64,000 bases of DNA from Streptomyces sp. 2114.4 (GCF_900187385.1 NZ_FYEY01000001.1:5580001-5644000), one strand, 5' to 3'. Shown: positions 1-8,355, numbered from the stretch's first letter. Notes: generated from the letters alone by a model not told the origin. Made by a program: numbers and translations.

Positions 1-39
1 GACGGGCGTTCACTGAGCCCCGTCGCCGACGAGATCGAT

Positions 40-88
40 CCTCAGCCGCGGGCTGCCCGGAGTTGTCCGGAGCGGCCCGCGGCTGAGG
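40..88 (+). terminator. Perfect 14-bp inverted repeat ending the upstream transcript
   Basis: The arms at 40-53 and 75-88 are perfect reverse complements separated by a 21-nt loop that itself contains a CCGG/CCGG stem. It lies between the left edge of the window and the DUF2550 gene. A stop codon at 14-16 could end an upstream gene, but too little of that gene is visible to name it. No U-tract follows, as is common in Streptomyces terminators. Confidence 0.65.
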
Positions 89-164
89 CAATGCAGATGC
101 GTTACTCTCCTCCACGCCCGACCGGCGCGGGGGAACCCCCATCGAGGCGAGGAGGTCGGTCGAG

Positions 165-608
165 ATGGTCCTCGCTCTGCTTGTGAGCGGCGTGGTCGTG
201 GTCCTGGTGCTGCTGGGGCTGTTCGTCTTCGGACTGAGGCGGCGGCTGATCCAGCGGTCCGGTGGCACCTTCGACTGCAGTCTGCGCTGGCATGTGCCGG
301 AGAACGAGACCGGTGGCAAGGGCTGGATCTACGGTGTGTCGCGCTACAACGGCGACCGGGTCGAATGGTTCCGGGTGTTCTCGTACGCGCCCCGGCCGCG
401 CCGCCTCCTGGAGCGCTCCGCCATCGAGGTCCTGGAGCGCCGCACCCCGCAGGGTGAGGAAGAGCTGGCGCTGCTCTCCGACTCCATCGTGCTCGCCTGC
501 CGGCACCGCGGCACCCGCCTGGAACTGGCGATGAGCGAGGACGCGCTCACCGGCTTCCTCGCCTGGCTGGAGGCGGCCCCGCCCGGCCAGAGAGTCAATG
601 TGGCTTAG
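165..608 (+). CDS. DUF2550 family membrane-anchored protein
   Basis: The 147-aa product has one N-terminal membrane segment (about residues 2-23), followed by a basic RRR stretch consistent with a cytoplasmic C-terminal domain. The C-terminal part (about 30-147), with GWIYGVSRYNGD and a WFRVFSYAPRP stretch, matches actinobacterial DUF2550 proteins. The ATG at 165 is chosen because an AGGAGG lies 9-14 nt upstream and the hydrophobic segment begins at once. In many Streptomyces this family follows the ATP synthase operon, and the terminator just upstream would fit, but the upstream gene is outside the window. The biochemical function is unknown. The family assignment is confident; any role is not. 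Confidence 0.85.
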   Translation: MVLALLVSGVVVVLVLLGLFVFGLRRRLIQRSGGTFDCSLRWHVPENETGGKGWIYGVSRYNGDRVEWFRVFSYAPRPRRLLERSAIEVLERRTPQGEEELALLSDSIVLACRHRGTRLELAMSEDALTGFLAWLEAAPPGQRVNVA

Positions 609-628
609 AAAAAAGCGTCTCGCTGGAT

Positions 629-660
629 GGGGGTGCCCCCGGACGAAGTCTGGGGGAGGG
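629..660. repeat. Dispersed palindromic repeat, copy 1
   Basis: The core CCCCCGGAC-GAA-GTCTGGGGG (636-656) forms a 9-bp stem with one G-T pair, flanked by GGGGGTG and AGGG. A closely related element in opposite orientation lies at 27743-27775. Its position 20 bp after the DUF2550 stop suggests it also works as a transcription terminator. From general knowledge, very similar sequences are abundant between Streptomyces genes; I know no formal name for them. Confidence 0.6.
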
Positions 661-833
661 TGAACGTGGCCTGAATCGGGTGGGCCGGGGAATATCCTCG
701 GTCGCTGCCGGATTGTGGCCCCGCAAGGGGGCCGTGCGTCCCCTACGGGATGCGTTCGGCCGGCCCCTACGGCTCCGCGGCCGCGGCCTTGTGCGTCGCC
801 GCCGCGCCACCCCTCCGGGGCCCGCCTCGCCCC

Positions 834-1526
834 CTACGGCCCGTCCACCCCCAACTCCTGTGCCAGTACGGCCGCTTGCACCCGGCTGCGCAGGTCCAGC
901 TTTGCCAGCAGGCGGCTGACATGTGTCTTCACGGTGGCCTCCGCCATGGCCAGTCGCAGCGCGATATCGGCGTTCGAGAGCCCCCGCCCCAGGCACCCCA
1001 GCACTTCCCGCTCGCGCGGCGTCAGCGGGTCCAGGACCGCCGGATCCAATGTCCCGCCGTCCCGGGCAGGCCTCCGGAGGGCCGTACGCGGACTGGCGAA
1101 CTCCGCGATCAGCCGCCGGGTCACTGCCGGAGCGATCAGTCCCTCGCCGGACGCCACGGTGCGCACCGCGGTCAGCAGCGCGGCCGCGTCGCTGTCCTTG
1201 AGGAGAAAGCCCGCCGCCCCCGCCCGTAGCGCCCCGAAGACGTATTCGTCCAGGTCGAAGGTGGTCAGTATCAGCACGTCCGCCAGTTTTTCGGCGACCA
1301 CCTGCCGGGTGGCGGAGACCCCATCGAGGCGGGGCATCTGGATGTCCATGAGGACGAGGGCGGGGCGCAGCTCGCGGGCGAGCCGTACCGCCTCCTCGCC
1401 GTCCTCGGCCTCCCCGACCACCTCGATGTCGGGGGCGGAGCGCAGGATGAGGACGAGTCCGGCCCGTACGGCGGACTGGTCCTCGGCGACGAGAACCCGG
1501 ATCGGCTGCGCGTCGGCGCCTGTCAT
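834..1526 (-). CDS. NarL/LuxR-type response regulator
   Basis: The 230-aa protein has an N-terminal receiver domain (about 8-125), with acidic residues E15/D16, probable phospho-acceptor D61 in LVLMDIQMP, and a lysine in FLLKDS. A C-terminal LuxR helix-turn-helix (about 165-225) contains LTPREREVLGCLGRGLSNADIA. Its ATG overlaps the stop of the upstream histidine kinase by 4 nt (1523-1526), so the two are translationally coupled and act as a pair. The targets are unknown; the nearest divergent gene is the membrane protein at 2930. The family is certain, the stimulus is not visible. Confidence 0.93.
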   Translation of the reverse strand: MTGADAQPIRVLVAEDQSAVRAGLVLILRSAPDIEVVGEAEDGEEAVRLARELRPALVLMDIQMPRLDGVSATRQVVAEKLADVLILTTFDLDEYVFGALRAGAAGFLLKDSDAAALLTAVRTVASGEGLIAPAVTRRLIAEFASPRTALRRPARDGGTLDPAVLDPLTPREREVLGCLGRGLSNADIALRLAMAEATVKTHVSRLLAKLDLRSRVQAAVLAQELGVDGP

Positions 1527-2797
1527 CGTTGTTCTTCCTCCTCGGCGGCGGGCAGCGCTGCCCGCACCAGCCAGACTCTGCCGGCCGGCCCGCTCTCCGG
1601 GCCGGCCTCGAATGCTCCGCCCAGCAGGGCGGTCCGCTCGCGCATCCCGACCAGGCCGCTGCCGGAGCCGGGCGCACGGGGGCCGGGGCGGTCGGCGTAC
1701 GGGCTGCGGACGGCGACGGTGAGCACCCCGCCGCGGTCATGGGCCAGGCGCACCCGCACCTCGCCGGGTGCGGCGTGCTTGAGCGCGTTGGTCAGCGACT
1801 CCTGGACGATGCGGTACGCGGCCAGGGCGACCGGCGCCGTCGGCTTCGGTCCGGCTCCGGGCCCCTCCGGGCTCCGGGCGTCCTCCAGCTCAAAGGTGAG
1901 TCCGCTGCTGCCGCCGCTCGTACGGGCCTGGTCGATCAGGGCGTCCAGCCCATCGAGCGTGGGGGTCGCCGCGGGCTCCTCGTCCCCGTCGGCCGTCTTG
2001 GGGTCCCGCAACAGCCCGATCAGACGGCGCATTTCGGCCAGACCTTGCACGCTGTTCTCACGGATCACCCCGAGCGCTTCGCTGGTCGCCGTCGGGTCGT
2101 CGATGGACTGCGCGGCGGTGGAGTGGATGGCGATGGCGGACAGATGGTTGGCGACCATGTCGTGCAGCTCGCGTGCCATCCGGGCCCGCTCGCCGACCAC
2201 GGCCTGCGTCCGGTCGATCTCGGCCAGCAGCGCGATCTGCTCGGCCCGCAGCTGCGCGGCCTGCGCGGCGTCGCGGTGGTTACGGATGATGAAGCCGGTC
2301 CAGGCCGGGGCGATGGTGATCAGCGCGATGCTGATGATGACCATCACGACCTGCGGGTCCTGCCAGGCCGCGGTCAGTGCGATGGCCGCCAGGACGGTGA
2401 CCAGGACGGAGTGCGGCGGGATCCGTCGGGCCGCGTTCGCCGGTCCGTAGAGGACCGCCGCATAGACGACGTCCGTGAACATCAGGACGGTGGCGACCAG
2501 GGTGCCGGCAGCGATGTCCAGCGCCAGGGCCGGCACCGCGAGGGCCAGCGCCGCCATCGGGGCCGTGCGGCGCATCAGCGCCGCCACCGACATCACGGTG
2601 AGTGCGACCAGGGTGAGCGAGGGGGACAGCCCCAGGCGCGAGGGTCCGCCGTGCAGATTCATCGCCCAGAGCAGCAGTCCGCCGAGCAGCCCGCCGCCCG
2701 CGATGAGCACATCGAGACGGTGCGGCCGGCCGGGCGCGGCGGGGGATCTGGCGGTCACCCCTCCATCAAACACGGCGCCGGGGTCCGCTGCCCCCAT
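1523..2797 (-). CDS. DesK/NarX-type sensor histidine kinase (HisKA_3)
   Basis: The 424-aa product has an N-terminal block of about five to six membrane helices (about 28-175) without a large extracellular domain, so it probably senses within or near the membrane. A short coiled linker and a HisKA_3 dimerisation box follow, with MARELHDMVANHLS carrying the phospho-histidine. The C-terminal ATPase domain ends near GSGLVGMRERTALLGG. It forms an overlapping operon with the response regulator at 834. The start is uncertain: ATG at 2797 has no clear ribosome site, and an in-frame GTG about 13 codons later has GGAGG placed very close to it. Confidence 0.9.
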   Translation of the reverse strand: MGAADPGAVFDGGVTARSPAAPGRPHRLDVLIAGGGLLGGLLLWAMNLHGGPSRLGLSPSLTLVALTVMSVAALMRRTAPMAALALAVPALALDIAAGTLVATVLMFTDVVYAAVLYGPANAARRIPPHSVLVTVLAAIALTAAWQDPQVVMVIISIALITIAPAWTGFIIRNHRDAAQAAQLRAEQIALLAEIDRTQAVVGERARMARELHDMVANHLSAIAIHSTAAQSIDDPTATSEALGVIRENSVQGLAEMRRLIGLLRDPKTADGDEEPAATPTLDGLDALIDQARTSGGSSGLTFELEDARSPEGPGAGPKPTAPVALAAYRIVQESLTNALKHAAPGEVRVRLAHDRGGVLTVAVRSPYADRPGPRAPGSGSGLVGMRERTALLGGAFEAGPESGPAGRVWLVRAALPAAEEEEQR

Positions 2798-2929
2798 GTC
2801 CGGGGCATCCCCGAAGGCCGTGCGCTACATCGAAAGATGCAGTCCGGATCATCGCGCGCGACGACGTGGCGGGCGCCGGCCGCTGGAAGGCTTGAGGTGT
2901 TCGGTGGAGAGCCCTGAAAGGAGACAGCC

Positions 2930-3514
2930 GTGATCGTCGCGCTGATCATCGCCTGCGAGGTCGGCTTCTGGGTGCTGCTGGCCCTCGGCCTGGCGCTGCG
3001 CTACCTGGCCAAGATGCCGCGGACCGGGGCGGCGGTGCTCCTGATGGAGCCGCTGCTGGAGCTGATCCTGCTGATCGTCACGGCGATCGACCTCAAGAAC
3101 GGCGCGCCGGCGGACTGGAAGCACGGCCTGGCCGCCGTCTACATCGGCTTCACGGTCGCCTACGGCCACTACACGATCAAGTGGGTCGACGGGCACGTCG
3201 CGTACCGCTTCGCCGGCGGCCCGCGGCCGGTGAAGCGGTACGGACTCGACTACGCCAAGCACGAGGGGAAGCTCCTGCTGCGCACGGTGCTGATGGCCGT
3301 GGTCGCGTGCGGGCTGCTGCAGGCCGCGATCGTGTACGTCGGGGACGGGGGTGACACGGCCTCGCTGCACGAGTGGCAGGGCACCTCGCTGAAGATCGTC
3401 AGCATCCACGCGGTGATCGCGCTGACCTACCTCATCTGGCAGAAGAAGGACCCGCGCGGCCGGACCAAGGTCCCCGGAAAGGCGCCTCGGCCGCAGCAGA
3501 AGACGCTGCGCTAA
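2930..3514 (+). CDS. Conserved actinobacterial integral membrane protein
   Basis: The 194-aa protein has four to five hydrophobic segments (about 3-25, 33-55, 64-80, 100-125, 142-160) and a basic cytoplasmic tail ending in KKDPRGRTKVPGKAPRPQQ. The GTG at 2930 is preceded by GAAAGGAGA at a good spacing. It is transcribed divergently from the kinase/regulator pair at 834-2797, so the roughly 130-bp region between may hold shared control. I recognise no catalytic motif and give no function. Confidence 0.75.
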   Translation: MIVALIIACEVGFWVLLALGLALRYLAKMPRTGAAVLLMEPLLELILLIVTAIDLKNGAPADWKHGLAAVYIGFTVAYGHYTIKWVDGHVAYRFAGGPRPVKRYGLDYAKHEGKLLLRTVLMAVVACGLLQAAIVYVGDGGDTASLHEWQGTSLKIVSIHAVIALTYLIWQKKDPRGRTKVPGKAPRPQQKTLR

Positions 3515-3544
3515 GAGGCGTTCGGGCCGGGTGCCGGTGGCCGC

Positions 3545-4117
3545 TCAGCGCTCTCCGCCGGGCACCCACAGCACGTCGCCGACCTCCTTGTTGGCCGTAC
3601 GGGCCAGGATGAACAGGAGGTCGGAGAGGCGGTTGAGGTAGGTGGCCGTCAGCGGGTTCATGGTCTCGCCGTGCTCCTCGAAGGCGGCCCAGGTCGCGCG
3701 CTCGGCGCGGCGGACGACCGTGCACGCCTGGTGCAGCAGCGCGGCGCCGGCCGTACCGCCGGGAAGGATGAAGCTGCGCAGCTTCTCCAGCTCGGCCAGG
3801 AAGCGGTCGCAGTCGGCCTCCAGCTTGTCGATATAGCTCTGCTCGACGCGCAGCGGCGGGAACTCCGGGTTCTCCACCACCGGTGTCGACAGGTCGGCGC
3901 CGACGTCGAACAGGTCGTTCTGCACCCGCAGCAGCACCGCCGCGACGTCCTCGGGGAGCGAGCCGAGCGCCAGGGCGACGCCGATCGCCGCGTTGGCCTC
4001 GTTGGCGTCCGCGTACGCCGAGATCCGCGAATCCGTTTTGGCGGTACGGCTCATATCGCCCAGGGCGGTGGTGCCCTTGTCGCCGGTGCGGGTGTAGATG
4101 CGCGTCAGATTCACCAT
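3545..4117 (-). CDS. pduO: PduO-type cob(I)alamin adenosyltransferase
   Basis: This 190-aa enzyme should transfer the adenosyl group of ATP to cob(I)alamin, making coenzyme B12. The ATP loop TRTGDKGTT is at about 9-17, and SFILPGGTAGAALLHQAC followed by RRAERATW is the conserved C-terminal core of the family. Length is typical. The ABC permease stop lies 9 nt upstream with no strong ribosome site between, so it is probably co-transcribed with, and perhaps coupled to, that exporter. Coenzyme B12 would serve the mutase encoded at 38672. No substrate link between exporter and cofactor enzyme is proven. Confidence 0.93.
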   Translation of the reverse strand: MVNLTRIYTRTGDKGTTALGDMSRTAKTDSRISAYADANEANAAIGVALALGSLPEDVAAVLLRVQNDLFDVGADLSTPVVENPEFPPLRVEQSYIDKLEADCDRFLAELEKLRSFILPGGTAGAALLHQACTVVRRAERATWAAFEEHGETMNPLTATYLNRLSDLLFILARTANKEVGDVLWVPGGER

Positions 4118-4126
4118 GGTGCGAGC

Positions 4127-4954
4127 CTACGCCGCGGACCTGCGGAAGACCCGGGTGCAGTAGGTCACGGACAGGGCGGCGAAGGCGGCCGCCACCAGCA
4201 CGCCGTAGAGCACGGCCGAGGAGGCGTAGGAGCCCACGAAGGCCGCGCGCACCGCGTCCACGAGATAGCGGAACGGCATGAAGTGCGACAGCACATCGAG
4301 CCACTTGGGCCCCAGCGACATCGGCAGCATCAGCCCGGACAGCAGCATCGAGGGCATGGTGACGGCGTTGATGACCGGTCCGAACTCCTGCGGTGTGCTG
4401 ACCTTCAGCGCCAGTGCGTACGACAGCGAGGCCAGCGCCACGGTCAGCACGGCGACGAACGCGAAGCCGATGAGGATGCCGGGCAGCGGTGCCCGCAGCC
4501 CCATGGCCAGCGCGGCCAGCACCAGCAGCGCCGCCTGGAAGACGAACAGCGCGGCGTCCCGCAGCACCCGCCCCAGCAGCAGGGCCAGTCGGCTCACCGG
4601 CGTCACCCGCATCCGCTCCACGACCCCGTACTGCTTCTCGACGATGATGCCGAAACCGCAGAACGAGGCCCCGAACAGGGCGAGTTGGAGCAACAGCCCG
4701 GGTACCAGCACCTGCCAGGAGCTGCCGGACGAGGACAGCGGCAGATCGGTCAGCAGCGGCCCGAAGAAGAGCAGATACAGCAGCGGCATCAGCACGCCGA
4801 AGAGCATCTGGAGCCTGGAGCGCAGGGTCTGGCGGGCGTACCGCCCGAAGATCAGCGCGGTGTCGGAGAGGAGGGAGGAGAGGGAGATGGGCGAGGGGGA
4901 CGAGGAGGGGGAGGGGGAGGGAGATGAGGGGGACGAGGTGGGCGAGGTGGACAA
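4127..4954 (-). CDS. ABC-2 type transporter permease
   Basis: This is the membrane partner of the ATPase just upstream. The 275-aa product begins with a Ser/Pro-rich leader of about 25 residues, then has six predicted membrane helices and the ABC-2 fold, including RMRVTPVSRLALLLGR and a late PFRYLVDAVRAAF. I chose a TTG start at 4952-4954: an AGGAG overlapping the ATPase stop sits 5 nt before it, and extending further upstream only runs into the ATPase gene in the wrong frame. The two genes are therefore tightly coupled. The type resembles DrrB-like drug or lipid exporters; the substrate is unknown. Confidence 0.88.
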   Translation of the reverse strand: MSTSPTSSPSSPSPSPSSSPSPISLSSLLSDTALIFGRYARQTLRSRLQMLFGVLMPLLYLLFFGPLLTDLPLSSSGSSWQVLVPGLLLQLALFGASFCGFGIIVEKQYGVVERMRVTPVSRLALLLGRVLRDAALFVFQAALLVLAALAMGLRAPLPGILIGFAFVAVLTVALASLSYALALKVSTPQEFGPVINAVTMPSMLLSGLMLPMSLGPKWLDVLSHFMPFRYLVDAVRAAFVGSYASSAVLYGVLVAAAFAALSVTYCTRVFRRSAA

Positions 4955-4962
4955 GGGGGCTC

Positions 4963-5751
4963 CTAGATGGCGACGGGGGCCGGGTCGTGGGGTGCGGCGC
5001 CGCGCCCGGTGAGGGCGAGGAAGGCGTCCTGCAAGGACGCGTCGGGGGAGCCGGCGTGGGCGCGCTTGAGGGCGTCCGGAGTGCCCTCCGCGACCACCAC
5101 GCCCTTGTCGACGATCACCAGCCGGTCGGCCAGCGCATCGGCCTCGTCGAGGTAGTGGGTGGTCAGGAAGACGGTGGTGCCGTGTTCGGTGCGGATCCGG
5201 CGGACCAGGTCCCACAGATCGGCGCGGCTGCCCGGGTCGAGCCCGGTGGTCGGCTCGTCGAGGAACAGCACCTGGGGACGGTGGGTGAGCCCCATGGCGA
5301 GGTCGAGCCGGCGCCGCTGGCCGCCGGAGAGCGTGGCGGTCTTGCGGTCGAGCAGTTCGTCCAGGCCCAGGTCGGCGGCCAACTCCTCGGCACGGGCCAG
5401 GGCTTCGGCCTTGCCGAGGCGGTAGAGGCGGGCCTGGGTGACCAGCTCCTCGCGCAGCGAGACATGGGGGTCGACGCCGCCGGACTGGGCGACGTAGCCG
5501 ACGGCGCGGCGTACGCCCGCCGGATCGCGGACGAGGTCGCAGCCGGCGACGGTCGCGGTGCCTCCGGTGGGCGCCAGCAGGGTCGTGAGCATCCGCAGGG
5601 TCGTGGTCTTCCCGGCGCCGTTGGGGCCGAGGAAGCCGAGGATCTCGCCGCGCTCGGCGGTGAGATCGATCCCGCGTACCGCTTCGACGGTGCCGCGTGG
5701 GGTGGTGAAGGTCCGGGCTAGCCCGGACGTGTGGATGACGGACATGCTCAC
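4963..5751 (-). CDS. ABC transporter ATP-binding protein, DrrA-like
   Basis: The 262-aa ATPase energises the ABC-2 permease at 4127. Walker A GPNGAGKT is at about 42-49, the signature LSGGQRRRLDLA near 140, Walker B VLFLDEPTTGLD near 160, and a switch histidine in TTHYLDEAD. The start is GTG at 5751 or ATG two codons later (5745). It is divergent from the tetR-like gene at 5826 across an AT-rich region of about 75 bp, so it is probably repressed by that regulator. DrrA-like ATPases pair with permeases exporting antibiotics or lipids; the ligand here is not visible. Confidence 0.93.
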   Translation of the reverse strand: MSMSVIHTSGLARTFTTPRGTVEAVRGIDLTAERGEILGFLGPNGAGKTTTLRMLTTLLAPTGGTATVAGCDLVRDPAGVRRAVGYVAQSGGVDPHVSLREELVTQARLYRLGKAEALARAEELAADLGLDELLDRKTATLSGGQRRRLDLAMGLTHRPQVLFLDEPTTGLDPGSRADLWDLVRRIRTEHGTTVFLTTHYLDEADALADRLVIVDKGVVVAEGTPDALKRAHAGSPDASLQDAFLALTGRGAAPHDPAPVAI

Positions 5752-5767
5752 AGAAAAACAGAGTGAC

Positions 5768-5796
5768 TGAAAAATTGCAACGCCCCCAAAATTTCA
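5768..5796. promoter_or_regulatory. Candidate TetR operator between exporter and regulator
   Basis: TGAAAAATT at 5768-5776 faces AAAATTTCA at 5788-5796, giving a dyad with TGAAA/TTTCA ends in the AT-rich gap between the divergent ABC ATPase and TetR genes. Position suits an autoregulatory operator; the imperfect symmetry makes this tentative. Confidence 0.35.
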
Positions 5797-5825
5797 TGGA
5801 GCCCAAAGAAGGGTAGGGTGAGGGC

Positions 5826-6467
5826 ATGGCAGAAGGGCTCAGGGAGCGGAAGAAGCGGCAGACCCGCCAGTACATCTCGGACGTGGCCACCGGCCTGTTC
5901 CTGGCGCGGGGCTTCGACGCGGTGACCATCGCGGAGGTCGCCGAGGCCGCGAATGTCTCCGTGAACACCGTCTACAACTACTTCCCGGCCAAGGAAGACC
6001 TCTTCTTCGACCGGAGCAAGGGCATCGTGGACCGGCTCTCGCGCTTTGTGCGCGGCCGGGGGGCCGGGGAGTCGGCGGCCGCCGCAGTGCTGCGGGAGCT
6101 GCGCGAGGAGGTCGAGGCGGTTTCGCCGCGGGTGGGCCTGATGGAGGGTTACGACCAGTTCATGCGGGTGGTGCACGGGGCGCCCACCCTCAAGGCCCGC
6201 CTCTGGTACATGCAGCAGGAGACCCACCTCAACCTGGAGGAAACGCTCCGGGAGGAGACCGGCGCCGCGGCCGACGATCCGCTGCCGGGCCTGATGGCGG
6301 GCCAGATCGGCTGGGTGCACCAGAGCCTGATGGGCTGGATCACGCACCAGATGCTCGCCGGCCGCAAGCCCGCCGAGGTCTCCCGCGAGGCTCTGGTCCT
6401 CCTCGACGAGATGGCGGAGCTACTGGGGGAGAAGGTCCTCAACTACGCCGTACGGGCGACCGGCTGA
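5826..6467 (+). CDS. TetR family regulator of the adjacent ABC exporter
   Basis: The 213-aa protein has an N-terminal TetR helix-turn-helix (about 10-57): TIAEVAEAANVSVNTVYNYFPAKEDLFFD is the typical recognition region. The rest is a helical ligand-binding and dimerisation domain. The gene diverges from the DrrA-like ATPase gene, the standard arrangement for local repression relieved by the exporter's substrate. The ligand is unknown. The ATG is preceded by a GGGTAGGGTGAGGG stretch. Confidence 0.93.
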   Translation: MAEGLRERKKRQTRQYISDVATGLFLARGFDAVTIAEVAEAANVSVNTVYNYFPAKEDLFFDRSKGIVDRLSRFVRGRGAGESAAAAVLRELREEVEAVSPRVGLMEGYDQFMRVVHGAPTLKARLWYMQQETHLNLEETLREETGAAADDPLPGLMAGQIGWVHQSLMGWITHQMLAGRKPAEVSREALVLLDEMAELLGEKVLNYAVRATG

Positions 6468-6679
6468 CGGCGGGCGCTCCCCTTCCGCACGCCGCCCGGA
6501 GGTCCCGGCGGTGTGACGTCCGTCATGGATAATCGGCGCCGTGGCCCGAAGCGCCTCGTTACGGGGCGGTGGTCGGGCGACGGGCGGGCGTGACGCGCAT
6601 CTCTTACCCGCCAAACGATCGCCCACGAGCGCTAACGTCACCCAGGACCGTCAAATGCACAGGGTGTGAGGGGACAGCA

Positions 6680-7528
6680 GTGGCAAAGAAGCTCGCCGTC
6701 ATCGGGGCCGGACTCATGGGGGCCGGTATCGCGCAGGTCTCCGCCCAGGCGGGCTGGGACGTGGTTCTCCGCGATGTGACGGACGAGGCGCTGGCCCGGG
6801 GCAAGGGCGGTATCGAGGCCTCGTTCGAGAAGTTCGCCGCCAAGGGCAAGCTGTCGGCGGCCGACGCCGAGCAGGCGCTGGCCCGCATCACGACCACGAC
6901 CGACCTGGAGGCCGTCGCCGACGCCGATATCGTCGTCGAGGCCGTTTTCGAGCGGATCGACGTCAAGCGCGAGATCTTCCAGTCGCTGGACAAGCTGGTC
7001 AAGGACGAGGCGGTGCTGGCCTCCAACACCTCGGCCATCCCGATCACCAAGATCGCCGCGGCCACCTCCCGTCCCGAGCGGGTCGTCGGTACGCACTTCT
7101 TCTCGCCGGTGCCGATGATGCAGCTGTGCGAGCTGGTCCGCGGCTACAAGACCAGCGACGAAACCCTGGCCACCGCCCGGGAGTTCGCCGAGTCGGTCGG
7201 CAAGACCTGCGTCGTCGTCAACCGCGATGTGGCCGGCTTCGTCACCACGCGCCTGATCTCGGCGCTGGTCGTCGAGGCCGCCAAGCTCTACGAAGCGGGC
7301 GTGGCCAGCGCCGAGGACATCGACACCGCCTGCAAGTTGGGCTTCGGCCATGCGATGGGACCGCTGGCCACCGCCGACCTGACGGGCGTCGACATCCTGC
7401 TGCACGCCACCGACAACATCTACACCGAGTCCCAGGACGAAAAGTTCGCACCGCCGGAGATCATGCGGCGAATGGTCGATGCGGGCGATATCGGTCGCAA
7501 GAGTGGGCAGGGCTTCTACGAGCACTGA
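6680..7528 (+). CDS. hbd: 3-hydroxybutyryl-CoA dehydrogenase
   Basis: The 282-aa enzyme interconverts 3-hydroxybutyryl-CoA and acetoacetyl-CoA with NAD(P). The Rossmann loop GAGLMG is at 9-14, the catalytic histidine is H139 in GTHFFSPVP, and the C-terminal dimerisation domain contains GFGHAMGPLATADLTG and ends in GQGFYEH. Length is normal for single-domain Hbd/PaaH proteins. The GTG at 6680 is chosen because GTGAGGGG precedes it and the protein then starts at the usual residue; upstream in-frame sequence is not conserved. A terminator follows at 7541, so the gene is probably monocistronic. It may supply butyryl-CoA or recover PHB-type intermediates. Confidence 0.95.
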   Translation: MAKKLAVIGAGLMGAGIAQVSAQAGWDVVLRDVTDEALARGKGGIEASFEKFAAKGKLSAADAEQALARITTTTDLEAVADADIVVEAVFERIDVKREIFQSLDKLVKDEAVLASNTSAIPITKIAAATSRPERVVGTHFFSPVPMMQLCELVRGYKTSDETLATAREFAESVGKTCVVVNRDVAGFVTTRLISALVVEAAKLYEAGVASAEDIDTACKLGFGHAMGPLATADLTGVDILLHATDNIYTESQDEKFAPPEIMRRMVDAGDIGRKSGQGFYEH

Positions 7529-7540
7529 GGCCGCGTCAGC

Positions 7541-7571
7541 CCCCTCGGGCCGGCGGTGTCGCCCCGAGGGG
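7541..7571 (+). terminator. Terminator after hbd
   Basis: CCCCTCGGG (7541-7549) pairs perfectly with CCCGAGGGG (7563-7571) across a 13-nt loop, 12 nt after the hbd stop codon. Confidence 0.75.
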
Positions 7572-7675
7572 TGAATTCGGTATCGGTTCGCTTACAGGCG
7601 GCAACTTCGCCGTATGAGAGGCAGTCAGTTCTGTAGACGTTCAGGCGTCACCACCCATGACATCGGGGAGCGCAT

Positions 7676-7999
7676 ATGCACATCAGGGGCGACCACGCCG
7701 AGCTGGTTGTCGGGGGCCGCCTCGACGTCCGCAGCGCGGCGGACGCCCGTGCGGCCCTGCACGCCGCCGTCGACTCCGGTCGGGGCGACCTCGTGCTGGA
7801 CCTGGCCGAGCTGAATTCCTGGGACGCCACCGGCCTCGGCGTGATCATGGGCGCGCACCGCCGCGCCGGCCGGGTGGGCCGCCGGCTGGTGCTGCGCGGA
7901 GTGCCGCCCCAGATGCAGCGCCTGCTCGTCGCCACCCGGCTGCACCGCATCCTCGCCATCGAGGGCGGCATCGAGGCGGAATCGCTTCCCCGGGTGTAG
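7676..7999 (+). CDS. STAS-domain protein, anti-sigma antagonist-like, phosphosite altered
   Basis: The 107-aa protein is one STAS domain, the fold of SpoIIAA, RsbV and BldG. The conserved loop reads SWDATGLGVIM (48-58). In SpoIIAA and RsbV the residue after this aspartate is the phosphorylated serine of a D-S-[ST]-G-L-G motif; here it is Ala51, with Thr52 next. It may therefore be locked unphosphorylated, use Thr52, or serve another role. GGGGAG at 7664-7669 supports the ATG. No anti-sigma kinase gene lies nearby, and terminators on both sides suggest a single-gene unit. Confidence 0.88.
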   Translation: MHIRGDHAELVVGGRLDVRSAADARAALHAAVDSGRGDLVLDLAELNSWDATGLGVIMGAHRRAGRVGRRLVLRGVPPQMQRLLVATRLHRILAIEGGIEAESLPRV

Positions 8000-8355
8000 A
8001 GGCGGGCGGGGCGGGCCGCCCGGCGTCCCGCGCCCGGCTCCGGCCTCCCGCGCCCGGGTCCGGGGTGTTCCCCGGGCGATCAGGATCGCGCCCGAAGCGT
8101 GAGGAAAACTGAAGAGCCGGGCCACGGAAATGTCGTGAACCGCGCGATACCGACCAATCCAGGAAGTTCCGGTCAGAGCTGCCCCCCGGCGGTACACCTG
8201 CCCGCTCTCCGGGTCTAAGGTTCGGTTCCCGCCCGTATGTCATCATCCGCGGCGGGCACCGGACCAGACGCGACGGCTGAGGACGACCTGCCGGAGCCGG
8301 GGGAGTGCGGACGGCCGGAAGCGCAGTCGGCACGCCAGATCTGGGAGCTTGCAGC
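8000..8355. other. Gene-free stretch between the STAS and NTPase genes
   Basis: No convincing coding sequence is seen. It holds a very GC-rich start, the hairpin at 8051-8078 that probably ends the STAS transcript, and about 270 bp that should contain the promoter of the NTPase gene. I could not assign a clear -35/-10 pair. Confidence 0.5.
8051..8078 (+). terminator. Terminator after the STAS gene
   Basis: CGCCCGGG (8051-8058) and CCCGGGCG (8071-8078) form a perfect 8-bp stem with a 12-nt loop, about 50 nt after the STAS stop. Confidence 0.55.

Noticed and set aside
1..16. 3' end of an ATP synthase epsilon gene
   Set aside because: Only five codons precede a possible stop at 14-16, too few to identify a gene despite the expected synteny.
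4127..5968. A 613-codon frame apparently fusing a permease to upstream sequence
   Set aside because: The upstream part is the wrong frame of the ABC ATPase gene; a TTG with its own AGGAG gives a normal permease.
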